Source of the DNA: Wuchereria bancrofti
Lineage: Eukaryota; Nematoda; Chromadorea; Rhabditida; Onchocercidae
Length of the DNA stretch: 64,000 nt
Direction: 5' to 3'
Assembly: GCA_005281725.1 (NCBI GenBank)
Contig: SSBO01000001.1
Span: forward strand, 10,308,251 to 10,372,250
Positions 57,100-64,000 of the stretch are shown here, in pieces. The first letter of the stretch is position 1. Each line of letters starts with the position of its first letter. The notes under the pieces are model-generated. The model did no database searches and was not told where the DNA came from. It saw only the letters and a list, made by a program, of their open reading frames with translations. The position numbers were made by a program, and so were the translations under genes.

Positions 57100-57941
57100 T
57101 GTTTTCGGAAAGACTGCTTTCCCACTTATTGATTGATAACTGTTCAACTGTATCACAATGCAATATGATGAACAAACTGAAATTAAAGGATAGAAGTTTT
57201 TTACAGAAATTACGGAAACAATATATAGTAATAAATTGTCGTCAATACAATCATTTTCAAAATAACATGTCAATGTATATTAACCTTTCAGATCGATTGT
57301 TAGTTACACATTGTATGTTATGAGACTTCTTAAGAAATACTCAATATTTTCAATCTTATGACAAGAAAAAAATGACATATAGTCTGAATAGTATGAAAAA
57401 AAAAATGTAAAAAAAAAATCGTATAGAAAATTTATTTTTATATAATCGATTATAAACCAGTAAAATTAATTTTTTTTTAGTTTATTTGAAGAGATGAAGT
57501 GTTACTTCATGATCATACGATCTCATATTGTGCATTACTGATGAAATAAACTTTGATATTTTAGGAATATAAGATCAGAACGAATATGAGGTCAATACCC
57601 TACTCAAACACTCTCTAACGGACCAACACGTTAAAAACAGTTACGGTTTATGAAATGAATGCGGATCAATTACGTTATATGGAACTCATTCAGTTCTATT
57701 TCGTAATTTTTATTCTTTTGGAGAGTAATTTTTCTTTTTTTGCTTACTATAAATAATGTCACGTACTGATGTCACACAATTTAAAAGAACTTTTTAGGTT
57801 TTGGGTTTAATCGGTGAAGAAATTTACAAATTTGAAATTAAATATTCAAATTTATGTGTCATACTTTGGTTATTCTTTATTATAAACTGAACGAACGTAT
57901 TATAAGAATTTAAGAAAGAAGTGAACTATATCGTGCATTAT
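57100..57941. promoter_or_regulatory. Shared upstream region of the DDX60-like helicase and BUD23
   Basis: An 840-bp interval between divergent start codons, so both promoters (or outrons) must lie here. The half next to BUD23 is less A/T-extreme. No consensus element can be named with confidence. Confidence 0.5.
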
Positions 57942-60095
57942 ATGTCGCGTCCAGAATTTACCGGTCCTCCGGAATTGGTTTGTTAGCTAAAATTTTGTAT
58001 TAGTGATCGGATTTTTTTTCTTGACTGTTTTTTTTCACGAGCGATTAATTGTGATGAGTAGTTAGTTAATAATGTTTGAAATAAAAATTCGACTTTGTAG
58101 AAATATAGAGGAGGATAAATTCACTTCAAATTTTAAAAAAATATTTTGAAAGAAATTATTCAAGAAGATTAAAGTGTAATATTTTTGTTACATTTTGCTT
58201 TTTTTAGTATTACAATGATGTTCAAGCTGCTAAATACTCGCAGAAGTAAGTTTGTTTGTTTTTTTTTTCACTTTTTTTATTAGTTGAAGTTTTTATTCGT
58301 ATTGTTTAATTATATAATAACATTGCATTTCTTTATTAGTCACATTCATCATCTTAACGTACGAAAATTTCCAGTTCACATATTATTGAAATTCAAACGC
58401 GTATGGCGGAACGTGCTATCGAATTGCTTGCTCTTCCGGATGATGATATTCCAAGGTTACTACTGGACATTGGGTGTGGTTCCGGATTGAGTGGTGAAGT
58501 TATTACAGAGATGGGTCATAACTGGATTGGCGTGGATATTAGTGAAGCAATGTTAAGTACGTCCTAAATTTATTTCATATGAAGTATCTTATTCCTTGTG
58601 AAATGAAGAAATAAAACTCGAATGCTAAAAGGCTGATATTTTCAAGCTAACAATTTTGATGTCTAATGAAAGAAACTGTTTCAGTGGAAGTGTTTGTAGC
58701 AGTTCTAAATTTAGATTGATCAAGACTTAAATGTTAATTACTAAGCCATAATTGGTGGCTTTTTGTATTATTGGTCCACGATATTTTACTAGTTATAACG
58801 AGCAGTTAATACTTTCATCTAAGGATCCATTCATTAAGTAGCATAAATTGTAATCTTTCTTCTTTTGTTACTGTATATGATTTTAGAAGTTGCCACTGAT
58901 GATCGAGAAGTCGATGGTGATGTTGTGTTGAAAGATATGGGCGATGGTTTACCTTTTAGGGCGGGTACATTTGATGGTGCAATAAGGTAGGTAATTAGCC
59001 AATCGTTCCGATGGCGTTTAGCAAATTTGTTTAATTTATTTGGTTTATTCCAAAATTTAATGAACTGAGTTTAATGTTTGAAATTTTTAATTCTTTTCAG
59101 CATATCTGCAATTCAGTGGCTTTGTCATGCAAACACACGAGAACAGAGCCCACAGAAACGGTTACTTCATTTCTTCCAGTCATTATACGCTTGCATGGTA
59201 AAAATTTATTGGACTGATTTCTTCCTATTTACATTCCTCTTTTTTCTATATTCTTGTAAAATGAAAATATGTATGAAACTCACTGCATTAGTCATACATT
59301 TATCTTTGGATTAAATAACATTTCAACCGGTAAAAAAAAAAAAAAGCATTTCAGAGTCGCGGTACCCGTGCTGTATTTCAGTTTTATCCTGAAACTGTTA
59401 GCCAAACTGAACTTATAACAACTCAGGCAACAAAAGCAGGCTTTACTGGAGGCGTTGTTATTGATTTTCCTAATAGCGCTAAAGCCAAAAAGTACTTCAG
59501 TGTTAAATATTTTTTCTTAATTTTTATTTGTTGCCAAAAAAGTAGCATTTTGAGAAGCGAATTGTTATCTTTTGTTATTTTTTCTTTGTTCTTACTTAGT
59601 ATACTGAATGATTTTTTTTTTTTTAAGAGTATATTTGGTGTTGATGGTTGGTGGTATACAACAGTTACCAAAAGCATTAATTGAAGAGGAAGAAGTGGAT
59701 CAAATTTTAAATATTGGAAGAAGGTAATTTGAAAAACGTATTACGAACTTTGCCCTACAAGATTTGAAGACTATGTAAAGAGTGGTGTTTTATAGTGTTT
59801 CATTTTAGATCAAGAAAAAATGACAAACGAGATAAGCGAAAATTGCTTAAACGTTCAAGAGAATGGATAGAGGCTAAAAAAGATCGTGCCCGAAAGCACG
59901 GGAAGTATGTTTATTATTATTTCAAATTTCATGATTAGTATATGAGGCTTATAACTATATGAAAATTGTGGAAATTAAAGTTTTTTCTTTCTAAATATTA
60001 CAAAACTTTTAAATTTTGTTTAGGAATTTTTGTATTTCAGAGATGTTTGTATGTCCTCGAAATATACAGGTCGGAAAAGGAGACGTTTCATATAA
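57942..60095 (+). CDS. bud-23: BUD23, 18S rRNA (guanine-N7)-methyltransferase
   Basis: Nine exons join in phase to 278 residues: 57942-57977, 58208-58245, 58375-58556, 58887-58986, 59101-59197, 59355-59491, 59628-59723, 59809-59904, 60041-60095. The start [16 protein letters not shown] is the family hallmark. The SAM-binding motif I is [10 protein letters not shown] (53-62), followed by GVDIS (motif II). [10 protein letters not shown] and [12 protein letters not shown] are further conserved segments, and the C-terminus is a basic tail ending GRKRRRFI. Length matches human BUD23 (281). It methylates the N7 of one guanine in 18S rRNA, with TRMT112 as partner, during 40S biogenesis in the nucleus. 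No damage seen. An AATAAA polyadenylation signal lies at 60293-60298. It is head-to-head with the DDX60-like gene. Confidence 0.97.
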
Positions 60096-61955
60096 GTTGT
60101 GCATTGATTCATTTTTGTACTTTATTTGTTTATTGTTCTTGTTACTTCTGTTGCATAAGTATGATAAAACAACTGAAATATTTTTGTAAAATACATTCTC
60201 TTAGCTTACACCAAAAAAGATTTGAAAAATGCTGTGATAATATTAGTTTTCAATTACTTTCTAAATGAGATTGTTTATTTCATTGAGAATCCAATAAAGA
60301 AAAGCTAACGAATAGATAATATTGAATAAAATGTAGAGCAGTGGGAAAGCAATTTTGGAAGCAGAATTTACATTTGTTGGATTCTTTATTTTCATTTTTT
60401 CACTTGCTTCGACTTCAATTCGATGAAAGACTGAAATTTACATTAATTTTCATATGTTTGTTTCTACTGACATTTGATAATTTATTATTAATTTTTAATT
60501 CTTTAATCAAAAATTTTGTTTACTAAATGAAGTTTGCAATTGGTCTGATATTGCTGTTAAATCTCGAGTAGGTAGGTGTTATTGATGTTTTGATGCAAAA
60601 GTATAATCAGTGATAAATGGATAAAAGCAATAGCAAATAATTTATTAAAATTAAATTATAATTAATTAAAAATAGCATTTATACAAAAGAATTAGCAAAT
60701 AATTTAATGAAATAACTTATAATTAATTAAAAATAACATTTATGAAAAACAAAAATAATAATTGAACCTTCATTAATTGCTCTAAAATATTGATCATAAT
60801 TGAGATGAATGGTATCTAGAATTTGTGTAATATTATAAATTAGTGTTTTATTGTATGATAAGATCAGTGATAAATGGATAAAAGCATCACGGATCATTCC
60901 ATTAAAATTACAACATTGAAATATTGTAGTGAAAAGAATAAATGTAAAAAAATGAAGTCATTATAATATCAGTAGGACAAAAAAAAGAAATTGATTTATC
61001 ACCTGAAATAAATTTAAATTATATTATTTGTCATTTTTATTTTTCGTTTTTTTCTTTTTCAAGCTCCATTCCTAATTAAATATAAAAATAATAATATCAT
61101 ACTTTAAAATTTATTATAGAAGTACAAAATTAAAGCAATTTAATCTCCAAAATAAAATATTACCTAAAAAGAAAATGAAGTATTCCAATAGAAATACAAA
61201 AATGATAATATTACATTTCAAAATTTATTAAATTGAAATAATAAAGTAAGCAATTTTTTATAAAATAAGCAAGAAACAAAGTAAGCAATTTAATCTCTAA
61301 ATGAAATATTACTTAAAAAAAAGGAAACAAGAAGACAAAACAAAGAAAAAAAAAAAATGAATTTGTTAAAACGATAAAAACTAGTTTTTCTTTCTTTCTC
61401 TTTTTTTGCATTATTTACAAAGCTTAAAGAAAATTCTTTCTCAAATTCCATTCTCTTTCAAAATTTTTTTAATTTATAATTTAAGAAGAAAAAGAAAAAT
61501 TTTCTTTGATCTTATCGAAATTCCTTTGGAATTATATCAATCAAAAAAGAAGTTTTACTTTTTTTTGAAAAAATATTAATATAAATAAATAAAAAACGTA
61601 TTTTTTTTAAAAAGTAAAAAATAAAAAAGAAAAATTTATTCATTCATTTATAAAAGCTTTCTGAGAATTTAGTATCTTTTTTCATCTGATTTATTTACTT
61701 TATTTCTTCAATAAAAACATTTTAGCGCAATGTGAATTTAATATTTTTCAATTAAAGCGCTAAATGACAAATAGTAAAAGTGTTTGTTTAGTTTTTCATT
61801 AGAAAATGAAAGTGATAACATTAATATTGTGATTTGTTGAAATATCATTTAATTAGTGATAAAAGGTCAAAAGTTATTAGTGAAATGATTACTAGCAGAA
61901 ATGTTTTTTTTTTCCTATTACAATGAATATTCCTATCCTAATTGTAAATTATTAT
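60096..61955. other. BUD23 3' region and gene-free spacer
   Basis: After the BUD23 polyadenylation signal the sequence is A/T-rich and homopolymer-laden. A loose repeat (GTGATAAATGGATAAAAGCA) occurs at about 60609 and 60867. No exon recognised. Confidence 0.55.
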
Positions 61956-63406
61956 TTGTTTTCAAATATTTAAAAAAAAAATTACTAAATTGTTGTTACT
62001 AAAAAAAAATGAATAAAATTTCTAAGAAAAAAAAATTTTTTTTTTTTTAAATAAATTTCTAAATATGTTATTAAATGTCATTTGTATAACATTTAACTAA
62101 TAGCACAATTAGAAAAATTATATTTTTTATTTTTGTAAATTGCCAAACATTATTTTTTATAAAATCATTTTCATTTACTTTATTTTATTTACTTTTCTTT
62201 TTTGAGTAAACAAATAAATATCATTGCGCTAAATATAAAAGAGTTTTAGGTGTTAATTACCTGATAAGCTATAAGTATATTAATTATCTGACAACTCGTA
62301 AGTGATAAGTATTTGATAAGTCATTTTTGTTGATCAAAATTTGCAAGTGATATCAATGAATTTTTCAATTAAATATTTAAAACAATTAATTAATGATTGA
62401 AATTATAAAAAAAAAAATGAAAAAACTAAGGTGTTATCTCATTTTTTTCTTTTTTTAATACATAATTTTCTACAAAATGTAAAAAATGGTGGAAAAAAAA
62501 AGGTTAATTTTTCTACTGTATTTAAAAACTAATTTAATTTTTAAAAAATTTTTTCTGAAGCTAAACTTTTCTAGTAAATATACGTGAAAAATTTTTTAAT
62601 TCTATCGCTTTTTTTTGTACTTTTTCCTTATTTTTCGTAAATAATTCATTTCATTATAAGTAAATTTACTTTTTACATTANTTGTTTTCAAATATTTAAA
62701 AAAAAAATTACTAAATTGTTGTTACTAAAAAAAAATGAATAAAATTTCTAAGAAAAAAAAATTTTTTTTTTTTTAAATAAATTTCTAAATATGTTATTAA
62801 ATGTCATTTGTATAACATTTAACTAATAGCACAATTAGAAAAATTATATTTTTTATTTTTGTAAATTGCCAAACATTATTTTTTATAAAATCATTTTCAT
62901 TTACTTTATTTTATTTACTTTTCTTTTTTGAGTAAACAAATAAATATCATTGCGCTAAATATAAAAGAGTTTTAGGTGTTAATTACCTGATAAGCTATAA
63001 GTATATTAATTATCTGACAACTCGTAAGTGATAAGTATTTGATAAGTCATTTTTGTTGATCAAAATTTGCAAGTGATATCAATGAATTTTTCAATTAAAT
63101 ATTTAAAACAATTAATTAATGATTGAAATTATAAAAAAAAAAATGAAAAAACTAAGGTGTTATCTCATTTTTTTCTTTTTTTAATACATAATTTTCTACA
63201 AAATGTAAAAAATGGTGGAAAAAAAAAGGTTAATTTTTCTACTGTATTTAAAAACTAATTTAATTTTTAAAAAATTTTTTCTGAAGCTAAACTTTTCTAG
63301 TAAATATACGTGAAAAATTTTTTAATTCTATCGCTTTTTTTTGTACTTTTTCCTTATTTTTCGTAAATAATTCATTTCATTATAAGTAAATTTACTTTTT
63401 ACATTA
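61956..63406. repeat. 725-bp duplication flanking a single N (assembly artefact)
   Basis: Bases 61956-62680 recur at 62682-63406 with a constant offset of 726, separated by one N at 62681. Homopolymer lengths also match. As with the gap at 6820, this is most simply unmerged overlapping contig ends. Confidence 0.9.
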
Positions 63407-64000
63407 TCAAAAATAAAATTGCTATAAGACAATAAAGAACAATCGAATTATTTAATTTACTACATTTGTGAAATTTTAAAAAAATTTTAACACTAATTTT
63501 ATAACCAAATTTCAATGTTTAATTTGAAAAAAAGTAAATAATAACTAAGAAATTAAAATAAAAAACAAATTTTACATTTAAAAATTGAATATCTCTTCTT
63601 TCAAATATATCATTAGTAAAATGATAGCTATAAATTTTAATGGAAAGTTTACTCATTTTTTTTTCCAATGCAAACTTTTTTGCAAAAAAAGAAAAGGAAA
63701 AAACGACTTTCGATATAAAATTACCATAATTTTGCAATTTTATTTTAAGCAAAAAAGCAAAATCAAAACATTTAAATTTCAATTTTCAGTTATTAAAAAT
63801 GCTAAATGCTAAATTTATTCGTTTCTTTTTTGCATAAATGTTGCGATGATATTACAACAAATAATACGATTTTATTATTTATTCGTAATTATTTTCAATA
63901 TAACCGACATTTTCTTTGTTATTAGGTTTGTAAATTTTATTTTTTTATTTTTAATTATTTTTTATTTTTTTTTTGTTTAGAAAAACTTAAATTTGTCAAA
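63407..64000. other. AT-rich window end, no gene recognised
   Basis: Homopolymer-rich sequence to the window edge. Overlapping open stretches on both strands around 63520-63810 are Phe/Lys/Ile-rich low complexity and do not look coding. Confidence 0.5.

Noticed and set aside
63520..63812. Antiparallel open frames near the window end
   Set aside because: Lys/Phe/Ile-rich A/T artefacts on both strands, without splice signals or motifs.

Overview
This window looks like nuclear DNA of a nematode, most likely a spirurid or filarial worm. The DNA is very AT-rich with long A/T homopolymers. Genes are broken into many small exons by short introns with GT..AG ends and TTTCAG-type acceptors. Several start codons sit just after an acceptor-like AG, as expected for spliced-leader trans-splicing. 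Several predicted proteins belong to nematode-typical types (a GGMY-amide neuropeptide precursor, a T20D4.11/DUF19-like secreted protein, a Cys-rich secreted protein). I assembled the gene models by hand from splice sites and reading phase. They have not been checked against transcripts or databases.

Layout. 1-384: edge of a 64-bp tandem array. 1984-3413 (-): four-exon neuropeptide precursor resembling C. elegans NLP-10. 3414-11094: gene-poor A/T desert with one collapsed-gap artefact (6664-6983) and one orphan candidate exon (9593-9741, -). 11095-11167 (+): tRNA-Val(TAC). 11501-13180 (+): small secreted helical protein, possibly internally duplicated. 14043-17461 (-): ten-exon BED zinc-finger protein with a BESS-like C-terminus. 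20365-24665 (+): six-exon DUF19-like secreted protein whose introns hold three tandem arrays. 25100-28065 (-): six-exon Cys-rich secreted protein, convergent with the former. 28066-31763: low-complexity spacer with two arrays. 31764-36806 (+): eight-exon GNAT-type acetyltransferase. 37731-43488 (-): thirteen-exon ABCE1 (Fe-S ribosome-recycling ATPase), with a probable solo LTR in intron 2. 44577-57099 (-): about 34 exons encoding a DDX60-like Ski2-family DExH helicase of about 1,800 residues. 57942-60095 (+): nine-exon BUD23, the 18S rRNA N7-guanine methyltransferase, divergent from the helicase. 60096-64000: gene-free, with a 725-bp duplication flanking one N.

Functional themes. The right third groups three genes that act on ribosomes or translation (ABCE1, the DDX60-like helicase, BUD23). 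The left half holds secreted, nematode-type or fast-evolving products. The most unusual non-coding signals are two symmetrical hairpins side by side in one helicase intron, a perfect 11-bp inverted repeat carrying two CACGTG boxes in an acetyltransferase intron, a roughly 42-copy minisatellite rich in TGATAA (GATA-factor-type) sites, and a minisatellite that appears to have grown out of a 5' splice site.
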